In this document: positions 16,745 to 24,900 of the stretch, piece by piece | How the letters are laid out: each line of letters begins with the position of its first letter | Position numbering within the stretch: position 1 is the stretch's first letter | Assembly (NCBI GenBank): GCA_017447815.1 | Contig: JAFSMS010000002.1 | Span: forward strand, 1 to 33,851 | Reading direction: 5' to 3' | DNA length: 33,851 nucleotides | Source: Bacteroidales bacterium | GTDB taxonomy: Bacteria > Bacteroidota > Bacteroidia > Bacteroidales > UBA932 | Translations under genes and position numbers: made by a program | The notes under the pieces: generated by a model | Told to the model about the DNA's origin: nothing | The model's database searches: none | The model's input: the letters and a program-made list of their open reading frames with translations, nothing else

Positions 16745-18810
16745 TCCTGATACAGTTGCAGTTCTTCCACAACCTGCTGGACGGGCAGCGTGTACACGAA
16801 GCGGGCACCGTCGGTGTAAGTGGTGTCCAGCACCAGATTGCCGCCCAGGCGGCGGGCCAGCGAGCGCGCCACGGGCAGGCCGATTCCCACCCCGTCATAG
16901 AAGTTGTCCAGTTGGATGAATTCCCCGAAGATGTACTCCGCCTTGTCGGCCGGAATGCCGATGCCGTCGTCCTCCACGGTGAACGAGACCCACTGGGCGT
17001 CGGCATCCACATGCAGGGAAACGCGCTTGGGGGCACTTCCCGCGGCAGGGCCCTCGGCCGGGGCCGAGAATTTGCGGGCGTTGTCCATCACCAGGGTGAG
17101 CGCCCGCGCCGCGGCGGCCTTGTCCGTGAGCAGTTTCACCTTTTCGGCCGCCGGGGTAATCTGCATGTCCAGCACCACATACTCCGACGTGGAGACGCCG
17201 GAAGCATCGGTGGCAATGGCGGCGATCTGCAGCGGCGACACCGTCTGTGTGCGCGGAATCACCGCCCGGCTGCTGGAGTCGGACAGTTCCAGCATCTTGT
17301 TGATGAGTCCGGTGATGCGGCCCGTATTGGCCGTCATCTGCCTTTTGATATCTTCGCGCGAGTCATCGTCCAGTTGGATGCCCGGCGCAGTCAGAATCTG
17401 CGAAAAACCGTTCAGGATGTTGAGCGGCGTGCGGATTTCGTGCGAGACCTGCTGGATGAAGTCACTTTTCATCCGGGAGGATTCTCGGGCCTGTTCGTTG
17501 GCCTCTTCCAGCCGCTCGAAGGCACGCTCCAGCCGCATGGCCGACCACTGCCGGTAGTAAATGACCAGGAAGGCCAAAAGCAGCAGGAAAGCCAGTGACA
17601 GCAGCACGCTCAGGAAGCGGTCGCGGGCCAGACGGGCGGTTTCCCTGGCCACCTGGGCGTCTTTTTGGCGAAGGTCGTACAGCATGGAGAGTTCCATGGC
17701 ATCATCGCGCCGCTCCCGCACGATGGCCGTATCCAGCGCCTCGCAGATCATCTGCGCCGCATCGAGGGCTCCCCTGGTGCGGCCGGCCATCCAATTGGCC
17801 TGGAACTTGGGAACCATCAGGCTCTGAATGTTGTCCAGCGTGGGGCGGAGGTCGTAGCGGGAACTCTGGTCTTCCAGCACGCTCAGTTTGTCGGCCGCTT
17901 CGCCCCAGCGACGGGCCAGAATGAGGTACTTGCTGGCCTCCATCTTGCCGTCGTCCGTTTTGGCATAGGCCGTGGCTTCGGCCGCAAGGTAGTCCCGGTA
18001 GGCCTCGGAGGGCTTTCCCAGCCCCTCCAGGGCGCATGCCCGGTAGTAGTGCAGCCGGGCCCATTCCTTGTCCAGGAAGGCGGCGTCGGTATGGGGCTGG
18101 CTGCGGTAAAGCGCCAGCATATCTTCCAGGCGCCGGGTCCAGGCATAGGCATCCTCGTATTCCCGGGTTTGGAGATGTGCTTCGTTGATGACTACCAGCC
18201 CCACCACGGAGGCGGTGAAAACGGAGATGTCGGCCGGCGCCGCCGTGAGCCGCTGATACAGTTTATCGGCCTGTACATACGAATCGCGGGCCTTTTCGTG
18301 CTGGCCCAGCCGGAGTTGGCAGTTGCCCATGAACGTCAGGATATTGGCATAGTCCGTGTTTTCGGTATATTGCCGCTGCTGCATCAGCGCCGTGGCCTGG
18401 AGGCCCAGCCGGATGCAGTTTTCATAATCGAACTTCAGGTACAGCAGGCCCGTGAGCCGGTTGGCGGAGCGGGCGAAATAATCCAGGTCTTCGGCATTTT
18501 TGACCGGCAGCGAAACGGCGCGGGTCCACTGGATTTCGGCCATGCGCATGAGCCGCTGGCGGTTGTAGGCATAGCCCTTCCAATAGCAGGCCTTGATCTC
18601 CGAAATGGCCCCCTGGTCCTGCAATTCCCCGGCGAGGGCCAGAATCCGGTCATAATTGCGCGACAGATAGGCCTCCTGGAGGAGACTGTCCGGATTCACT
18701 TTGTTCAGGTAGGTGTGGTAGCGGACAGCCTCCGGCCGCTCCGTTTTCCGGCAGGCGGGAAGCAGAAAGGCCGACAGGAGGGCGGTCAGGAGCAGGGCGC
18801 GCGCTTTCAT
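16741..18810 (-). CDS. TPR lipoprotein-type sensor histidine kinase, 689 aa
   Basis: Starts at the ATG at 18810, which overlaps the previous stop by 4 nt and gives a lipobox signal (LLSAFLLPAC, Cys20). Residues about 30-390 form helical TPR-like repeats and should be periplasmic. One membrane helix follows at about 399-422 (FLSVLLSLAFLLLLAFLVIYY), then a charged coiled coil, then HisKA with phosphorylated His457 (VSHEIRTPLN). The ATPase domain has the N box (LVMDNARKFS), G1 (EDDGIGIPADK) and G2 (GVGIGLPVARSLARRLGG). The order is that of intact, active Bacteroidota kinases. No receiver is fused; the orphan receiver at 16364-16744 converges with overlapping stops and is a likely partner. The longer upstream frame reads the neighbour out of phase. 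Confidence 0.88.
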   Translation of the reverse strand: MKARALLLTALLSAFLLPACRKTERPEAVRYHTYLNKVNPDSLLQEAYLSRNYDRILALAGELQDQGAISEIKACYWKGYAYNRQRLMRMAEIQWTRAVSLPVKNAEDLDYFARSANRLTGLLYLKFDYENCIRLGLQATALMQQRQYTENTDYANILTFMGNCQLRLGQHEKARDSYVQADKLYQRLTAAPADISVFTASVVGLVVINEAHLQTREYEDAYAWTRRLEDMLALYRSQPHTDAAFLDKEWARLHYYRACALEGLGKPSEAYRDYLAAEATAYAKTDDGKMEASKYLILARRWGEAADKLSVLEDQSSRYDLRPTLDNIQSLMVPKFQANWMAGRTRGALDAAQMICEALDTAIVRERRDDAMELSMLYDLRQKDAQVARETARLARDRFLSVLLSLAFLLLLAFLVIYYRQWSAMRLERAFERLEEANEQARESSRMKSDFIQQVSHEIRTPLNILNGFSQILTAPGIQLDDDSREDIKRQMTANTGRITGLINKMLELSDSSSRAVIPRTQTVSPLQIAAIATDASGVSTSEYVVLDMQITPAAEKVKLLTDKAAAARALTLVMDNARKFSAPAEGPAAGSAPKRVSLHVDADAQWVSFTVEDDGIGIPADKAEYIFGEFIQLDNFYDGVGIGLPVARSLARRLGGNLVLDTTYTDGARFVYTLPVQQVVEELQLYQD

Positions 18811-19499
18811 AACAGGGTTCTTCCGAATTTTTCCACCGAAAAGGTGAGATACAGGTACACCGCGGCACCGAACCATAGCAGCAGGATGTAAGGCCAGATT
18901 TCCAGGGGGGAAATACCCGTGATGACCACACCGCCCATGCCGAAGATGACCATCAGGTCGCAGCACATTTGCAGCCAGCGGACAAAATTGCCCACCGTGC
19001 CGATTTCCATTTTCACCAGCCGCTCGCTCACGCGGCCGTAGGCGTGGTAGAACTTGACGATGATGAAAAGGCCGTACAGGAAGAAAGGCGTAAAGGAAAG
19101 GGCCGTATAAAGCGGCGCGTCCTTGCGGATGAGGGCGACGGTCCAGTAGCACACCAGGCCCGCCAGGTAAATGACGGCGTCCCGGATCACCAGGCTGCGG
19201 TTGAAGTATTTCGGGTCCAGCAGCGGAATGAAGCCCCAACTGAAGCAGATGGCACCCGTGTGGAAATAGGTGGCCGTGAGGGCCGACGACAGGGACGGCC
19301 AACTGAACCGGGCCCGGAATGTGGCATGCAGCAGATACCCCACGCAGAAGGCGATCATCCACACGGCGCAGCAGATACGGGTTCTCCGGTAGGCCGGAAA
19401 GGCTTTATAACGGCTCAGGTCACGCACCAAATAGAGGCCCATCCCCAGATTCAGCAGTCCGTTGACAAGAAGCGACAGGCGGTAAATGGTGAGTTCCAT
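18807..19499 (-). CDS. Seven-helix membrane protein coupled to histidine kinase, 230 aa
   Basis: A polytopic membrane protein with about seven hydrophobic segments and almost no soluble domain (LVNGLLNLGMGLYLV, RICCAVWMIAFCVGYLL, AVIYLAGLVCYWTVALI, FTPFFLYGLFIIVKFY, CCDLMVIFGMGGVVITGI, YILLLWFGAAVYLYLTF). I do not recognise a named family. Its size and layout resemble the membrane half of the AraC protein at 15109-16371, but without an output domain. The stop overlaps the kinase start (ATGA), so the two are translated together. This suggests a separately encoded membrane sensor subunit for the kinase (inference). It begins 18 nt after the alkaline phosphatase stop. Confidence 0.7.
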   Translation of the reverse strand: MELTIYRLSLLVNGLLNLGMGLYLVRDLSRYKAFPAYRRTRICCAVWMIAFCVGYLLHATFRARFSWPSLSSALTATYFHTGAICFSWGFIPLLDPKYFNRSLVIRDAVIYLAGLVCYWTVALIRKDAPLYTALSFTPFFLYGLFIIVKFYHAYGRVSERLVKMEIGTVGNFVRWLQMCCDLMVIFGMGGVVITGISPLEIWPYILLLWFGAAVYLYLTFSVEKFGRTLL

Positions 19500-19517
19500 G
19501 AGGAGTATGGGCTGTTG

Positions 19518-20654
19518 TTATTTCACTTGCAGGAGTTTGAGAATCTTCTGGGCTACCTGCTCGTTGCCCTGAACACCCATGAAGTCCTGGGCGTGCGGGC
19601 CGTAGGAGAAGATGGGAACGGGCGTGGCGGTGTGCCAGGTGCTGATGTACACGCCTTCCTCATTGCCCTTTTTGGGCTCTCCGTTCCAGATCACCAGGCC
19701 GCCGGTTTCGTGGTCGGCCGATATGACGACCAGCGTGTTGCCGTCTTCATCGGCAAACTTGATGGCCTCGGCGATGGCTTTGTCAAAGTCCAGCAGCTCC
19801 TTCACGGCGCTGGGGAAATCGTTGCCGTGGCAGGCTTTGTCGATCCGGGCGCCCTCCACCATGAGGAAGAAGCCCTTGCCGCCGGTGGTGCGCTCGTCAA
19901 GGAATTCGATGGCCTGGCGGGTGGCGCGGGGCAGGAAGTCCGTGCGGCCCTTAACGATATAGCCGGTTTCCACGGCGGGCGGCAGGACGCCGGCGCGGTC
20001 GGCCGCGGCAATCTTGGGATCATCCAGGGAGTTTACAACCGTAAACACCTTGTTCACAGCCTTTTGGGTTTCCAGCGGACGGGCTTCGAAGACCTCTTTG
20101 CTGCCGGCGGCGAAGTACTTGAGGACGCTTCCCGGGAGGTCGGCCCAGATTTCGTCAGTCATGCCGCGCTGCTCCTGGTGGGCGAAAAAGGCAGCGGGAG
20201 TGGCACCGTTCAGGTCGTCCGTGGAGACGACGCCGGAGATGACGCCGTACCCCGCCACCAGCTCCGGAATGTTGGGACGGGCGCGTTTCTTAGCGTCCAT
20301 GCCGATGGCGCCGTTGTAGGTCTTGTAACCGGAGGAATAGGCGGTACCGGAAGCGGCGCTGTCGGTGGTGAAAGCGTCGGAACTCTTGGTGGTCACCCAT
20401 CCCATATGCTTGAGGTTGAAATAGGTAAGTTCTTCATTATTGGCAAAATAGCCAGCGGCAATCTGGGCAAGGCCCGTACCGTCTCCAATCATCAGGATCA
20501 CATTCTTGGGAAGGTACTGGGCGCCGTCCGAAGAATAGGTGGGATGATAGGAACCCTGGGCGGGAACGCCTTCGATGGAACCTTTGACAATGTTCTGTGC
20601 ATTCAGCGAGAATGCGGTAAGGGTGGCAACGGCCAGAAGAAGGATTTTTTTCAT
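19518..20654 (-). CDS. Alkaline phosphatase (PhoA superfamily), exported, 378 aa
   Basis: A periplasmic phosphomonoesterase of the alkaline phosphatase superfamily. A signal peptide is present (LLLAVATLTAFSLNA-Q). The active-site series is complete: metal ligand D58 in NVILMIGDGTGL, nucleophile S99 in TTDSAASGTAYSSGYKT, IDKACHGNDF (metal-binding Asp and His), and VVISADHETGG (metal-binding Asp-His). At 378 residues it is somewhat shorter than E. coli PhoA. The ATG at 20654 shares one base with the upstream PrsW stop (TAATG), so the two are coupled. It liberates phosphate from organic esters outside the inner membrane. The downstream sensor pair may or may not respond to the same signal. No Pho box was recognised. 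Confidence 0.92.
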   Translation of the reverse strand: MKKILLLAVATLTAFSLNAQNIVKGSIEGVPAQGSYHPTYSSDGAQYLPKNVILMIGDGTGLAQIAAGYFANNEELTYFNLKHMGWVTTKSSDAFTTDSAASGTAYSSGYKTYNGAIGMDAKKRARPNIPELVAGYGVISGVVSTDDLNGATPAAFFAHQEQRGMTDEIWADLPGSVLKYFAAGSKEVFEARPLETQKAVNKVFTVVNSLDDPKIAAADRAGVLPPAVETGYIVKGRTDFLPRATRQAIEFLDERTTGGKGFFLMVEGARIDKACHGNDFPSAVKELLDFDKAIAEAIKFADEDGNTLVVISADHETGGLVIWNGEPKKGNEEGVYISTWHTATPVPIFSYGPHAQDFMGVQGNEQVAQKILKLLQVK

Positions 20655-21379
20655 TATTGCTCGTCTATTGTAGTAATCGTATCGAAAGAATCTGCGACAA
20701 GGTGCTTTTTCATGTGCTCGCGGCCCCACTTGATGAGCCAGTAGCACAGCAGCAGGATGGCAATGGCAATGGCGCCGCTCAGCTCCTGGTTCACTTCCTG
20801 GGTCATGGCAATCCAGTCATACACGCCGTGGCCGATGACGGGATACAGCCACATCTTGACACCGGCGCCCGGAGCACGGTAACGGTCGAAATGGTTCAGG
20901 GAATAGTAATAGCCCATGACGACGGCAAAGCCAAAATGCGCGGGAATGGCCGTAAGCGAGCGGCTGATGCCCACAGTAACCCACTGCGAGCCGGCTGCGA
21001 AAAGGTACTCGATGTTCTCAAAAGCCGCAAAGCCCAGGCCGATACACGCCGCATACACGATGCCGTCCATCCGCTCGTCGAAGTCCTTGCACCCGCGCAG
21101 GAACAGCCACAGCAGCACCAGTTTGGCGGTTTCTTCCGGAATGGCGGCCCCGAAGAAGGCACAGCGGAAGGCATCCATGTGCGTGACGATCTTCTGCGGG
21201 AACAGGCCCAGGTTCATCATGGGTACCGAAATCAGGAGCGAGGCAAACACCGAAGCCCCGCCGAAGAAAAAGGCCTTCACAAGGTTTTTCACGGGCTCCC
21301 GCTGCAGTTTATCCTGCTGATAAGTGTAATATAGTAAAATCAGGGCCGGCAAGATGGCCAGAGCGATGACGGATAGCAT
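20654..21379 (-). CDS. PrsW family intramembrane protease, 241 aa
   Basis: A multi-pass membrane protein with the PrsW glutamic-type motifs: AAIPEETAKLVLLWLFL (the EExxK motif), GLGFAAFENIEYLF (the FExxEY motif), IPAHFGFAVVMGYYY and YPVIGHGVYDW (the HGxYD-type motif). Related proteases cut membrane-bound anti-sigma factors in Gram-positives; the substrate in Bacteroidota is not known to me. It is the first gene of a minus-strand group with alkaline phosphatase (1-nt overlap), the seven-helix protein and the kinase. A weak -7-like element (TATCTTTA, minus strand, 21414-21407) lies upstream, sharing the short spacer with the divergent tRNA promoter. Confidence 0.88.
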   Translation of the reverse strand: MLSVIALAILPALILLYYTYQQDKLQREPVKNLVKAFFFGGASVFASLLISVPMMNLGLFPQKIVTHMDAFRCAFFGAAIPEETAKLVLLWLFLRGCKDFDERMDGIVYAACIGLGFAAFENIEYLFAAGSQWVTVGISRSLTAIPAHFGFAVVMGYYYSLNHFDRYRAPGAGVKMWLYPVIGHGVYDWIAMTQEVNQELSGAIAIAILLLCYWLIKWGREHMKKHLVADSFDTITTIDEQ

Positions 21380-21418
21380 ATTGGTTACAAGTTTGGACTC
21401 GCAATTTAAAGATAATTT

Positions 21419-21449
21419 TTTGCATTTTCAAGAAAACTTGCTACCTTTG
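21419..21449 (+). promoter_or_regulatory. Promoter of tRNA-Val
   Basis: TTTG at 21419-21422 and TACCTTTG at 21442-21449 with a 19-base spacer match the Bacteroidota promoter pattern. The transcription start would be about 21456, just before the tRNA. Confidence 0.7.
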
Positions 21450-21463
21450 CAATCCGCAAATCC

Positions 21464-21538
21464 GGGCGGTTAGCTCAGTTGGTTCAGAGCACCTGCCTTA
21501 CAAGCAGGGGGTCACTGGTTCGAATCCAGTACCGCCCA
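21464..21538 (+). tRNA. tRNA-Val (anticodon UAC)
   Basis: A 75-nt cloverleaf: acceptor GGGCGGT pairs with ACCGCCC, the D arm is GCTC/GAGC, the anticodon arm CCTGC/GCAGG holds the loop CTTACAA with anticodon TAC, and the T arm ACTGG/CCAGT holds TTCGAAT. The discriminator is A and CCA is not encoded (ACA follows). UAC reads valine GUA/GUG codons. I saw no second copy of the 3' half in the window that would mark an integrated element. Confidence 0.97.
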
Positions 21539-21548
21539 CACTTCATAC

Positions 21549-21565
21549 AGGGGGCTCTGCCCCCT
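21549..21565 (+). other. Small hairpin just after tRNA-Val
   Basis: AGGGGGC and GCCCCCT pair around a three-base loop 11 nt after the tRNA end. There is no T tract, so it may help 3' processing rather than end transcription. Confidence 0.35.
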
Positions 21566-21625
21566 CATACACCCCCGCGGCTCCCGGGCTAGTATGTCCT
21601 CCTTCGTCGGACACGCCCTCCGCCG

Positions 21626-21650
21626 GCGCCCTGCAGGGCGCTTTTATTTT
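21626..21650 (+). terminator. Intrinsic terminator after tRNA-Val
   Basis: A perfect 16-base palindrome (GCGCCCTG/CAGGGCGC, 21626-21641) runs directly into TTTTATTTT, the classical rho-independent form. It probably ends the tRNA transcript and separates it from the repeat array that begins 5 bases later. Confidence 0.75.
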
Positions 21651-21654
21651 ATAC

Positions 21655-21936
21655 AAAGACTGCATCCCAGGGGCAAAAACAACTCAATTTGCCCCGTGGA
21701 GGCCCCAAAGACTGCATCCCAGGGGCAAAAACGGCTCAATTTGCCCCGCGCAGGCAACAAAGACTGCATCCCAGGGGCAAAAACGGCTCAATTTGCCCCG
21801 CGGAGGCCCCAAAGACTGCACCACAGGGGCAAAAACCGCTCAATTTACCCCACGAAGGCCCCAAAGACTGCACTACAGGGGCAAAAACGGCTCAATTTGC
21901 CCCGCGAAGGCCCCAAAGACTGCATCCCAGGGGCAA
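21655..21936. repeat. Tandem array of 52-bp hairpin-bearing units (5 full plus partial)
   Basis: Units begin at 21655, 21707, 21759, 21811, 21863 and 21915, exactly 52 bp apart with no insertions or deletions; the last stops after 22 bp. Each starts AAAGACTGCA and contains GGGGCAAA...TTTGCCCC, an 8-bp stem with a 10-base loop. The stem is kept in units 1, 2, 3 and 5; unit 4 has one change (TTTACCCC). Variation falls in the loop, before the stem and in the GC-rich joiner. As 52 is not a multiple of three and no frame continues as a repeated peptide, it is not coding. It fills the space between the tRNA terminator and the alpha-2-macroglobulin stop. Confidence 0.95.
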
Positions 21937-21987
21937 CGCCAGGCCTGGTTATGTGTGGCGGCGGTGCCTGAGAGCACAAAAGTTTGG

Positions 21988-24900
21988 CTACCGGGTGGCG
22001 GAGACGAGCGGGGCGCGGAAGGCGCTGTTGGCACGGTAGTGCGGCGCGTACAGCGACTCGATCACGGCGACCGGTGCCACAAACGTGCCGGCGCGCTGGA
22101 CGTAGAACTCCTCGGAGAGTTCCGTGTTCTCTTCCGGATAGGAATCGAAGTAGAATTCGGTGCAGGAAGCCTTTACGTTGCGGTAACCCTGCGGCACAAA
22201 ACCCCAGGCCACGGAACGCCGGCCCAGGCCGATGAATCCGTATCCCAGATGTCCCGAGAGTTGCCGGACCGGCTGCAGGGAGGCCTCCCGGCCGGCCGTC
22301 AGTTTCACGAAACTGCGGTTCTCGGCATTCCAGACAAGGTATTTCACCAGAATCTTGTCCCCTACCTGAACGGGGGCTCCGGGCTGGATTTCCTCCAGGC
22401 TTCCTTCCCGCTCCCGGTAGAACTTGCGTTCCAGTTTGAAACCGTTTCCGCTGGCTTTCACGCTGCGGAAAGGCGCCTGGTAGGTGGCCGAAAGGGCCAG
22501 CACCCGGGTGTTCAGGACCGCCTCGGAACCGTCCAGGATGGAGGTGATGGCGTCGATATAGGCCGGTTCGGTGTCCCAGTGCTGGGTTTCCTTCTGCAGC
22601 ATGAGCCACAGGCGGATGCCGTCGGCAACGGGGCTGTCGGCCGGTGCGGTGCGGGTGAGAAGGTCGCAGAGGAGGGAGTGGGCATAGGCTTCGCTTTCCA
22701 TGAGTCCCCTCCACGGCATGACGGCATTGGGATAGTACCAGCCGCCGTCCCGGTGCTCCACGGCATATTCCAGCAGCGAAACAACATCGGCCTGCAGGGA
22801 CGACCGGAGGGCCGACGACAGGCTTGCGCCCCAGGATTTGGCAAGTTGCAGGCCGCCTTCACGGACGAGCAGGTTTTCCAGGGTCATCAGCCGGCGGCCC
22901 TTCTGGAGAATCTGTCCCTTGAGGCCGCGTCCGTCCTTCTTGGAAGGGGTCAGGTAGTCGTCCACCCACTTCTTGAAGGCTTTCATTCGCTTTTTCCCTT
23001 CCTCCGACACCGGTTTCACCTCGAAGGGGACTTCCGGATACAGGGAACGGATGTAGCAATACTGTGCATCGGAAAGGGCTCCGTACCAGGCAGGACGGCT
23101 GTCGTCGAACTGCTCCCTGTCCAGATACTTCACCGAAGAGGTGAGGTCCAGCCGGGCAAGGCCGCGGTTACGGAGTTTCGCGGCGCGCTCCAGGAGCACG
23201 GCCGTGATGGAAGGAGAAGATTTCATGCCTTCGAACCAGCCGAATCCGCCGTCTCCGTTGCGGCAGGCCAGAATCTTTTCCAGCAGGGGCGCCTGGTCCA
23301 GACTGGCGAGTTCGGAAGCCTCCGCTTCCCGGCCCAGGATGGAAAGCCGCTTTGCCATAAGGCGGATGTACCAGGCCTCCGAGAGGGACAGGACATCCTT
23401 TCCGGAAGGTTCCATATGCGAAGGGATGGCGTCGCACACCATATCCAGGATGGAAATTTCCTTCAGGGTTGCGGCCGATGAGGGCACATTCACGAAGCGG
23501 CCCTGCAACTGCTTGAGGATGGCGTCTCGGGACATGCCGCTGCGCAGCACGGCCGAATGCGCCTCCGTGAGCACCTGGGCGGCCGGATACACCGGAACCG
23601 CCACCTGCACGGCGTCGGAGAACTCGGAGGTCTTGAAGACGGCCTTCAGGGTGAGAGATCCTTCGCTACGCTCTGAATGACTGGAGGGGCAGGTGACCCG
23701 GAAGGTGTGGAAAAGGACCTCGCCGGGTGCCACGGTGACGGGGACCATCTGGGAAGCGGCAGGCTCCCCTTCGGCCGAAATTGCCAGCACGAGGGTGCCC
23801 GAAACGGGCTTTTCACTGTTGGAGGAAACCGTGAGCACGCAGTCGTACACGTCCCCCTCATACAGGAAACGGGGCTCCGAAAGGGCCACCTTCACCGGCA
23901 CCGACACCACCATCTCCTGCTCGACGAGAGCGTTGTGCATCCCCTTGTCGTGGGCGAGGGCCCTTATATAATAGGTAGAGAGTTTGTCGGACGTACGGAA
24001 ACTGCATTCCAGCGTGCCGTCGGCCGATGTGCGAAGGTGCGGCTGGAAGGTGAGGGCCGTCGAAAAATCGGTCCTGAGTTTCACCGAAGCGGCCTGCTCC
24101 GCATCATCGGCGGCTTCCTTGGACGCCCTTGTCGCCCCGGAATTCCGCTCGATGGGAGCGGCGGCCGGAGCGGCATCGGCCATCATCATGACCGATTCCT
24201 CGGCCACCATGCCCAGTCCCTTGGTGGCTGCGCCCCGGTACAGGATGCGATCGAAATAGTGCTTCCCTACCCGGCCGCACTGGCTTTCCACGGGCAGATA
24301 GTCCACAAAGACGTCGCGGGTGTTCACCAGCGGCCAGTTGTTGCGCTGAATGGCGTCCAGGCTCTTGTCCCAGGCCGCGACCAGCACTTCGGTGCCAGGG
24401 GCCGTCCGGAGGGCGAAACTGTACTGCACGCCCGGATAGGCCTTGTCCTGGAAACGCGTGAACTGAAGCGGCAGGCCGAAGCGGTCTTTCTCCCGGCGGA
24501 ACTGCCGGTCATAGTGAACGGCTTCCCCGTAGATGAAGTAGAACACCTGCAGGCGCACCGCGTCGGGATAGGCATCCTTGTATTCGAACCGCAGGTCTTC
24601 GAGGGTGCCGCCGGCCACTTCCAACTTCCTGGCTTCCAGCACTTGGCGGTTCTCTCCGTACAGGAGCACCAGGGCATAGGCCTTCCCTTCGGAGGTGCCG
24701 ACGCGGGCCGATATCGGGGCGCCCGCCGCTACGGTGGACGGACCCGAAATGAACACCCGGCTTGCCTGGGGCATCAACGATTTTTCGGCTTCCGGAATGC
24801 AGAAGAAGTGGAAAATGCGCGTTTTCCAGATTCTCCGCCCGTCTTTTGCCGTGGCTTCCAAATCGGCCTTCAGTTTGTAGAAACCGCTGCCGGGGAGGTC

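Noticed and set aside
18811-19362. Extended start for the histidine kinase
   Set aside because: The extra sequence is the seven-helix protein gene read in another frame; the ATG at 18810 gives a lipoprotein signal and a 4-nt overlap.
21464-21538. tRNA-Val as an integration site of a mobile element
   Set aside because: No integrase and no second copy of the tRNA 3' end were seen in the window.
21655-21936. CRISPR array
   Set aside because: Units are joined head to tail with no unique spacers; the whole 52-bp unit repeats, and no cas gene is present.
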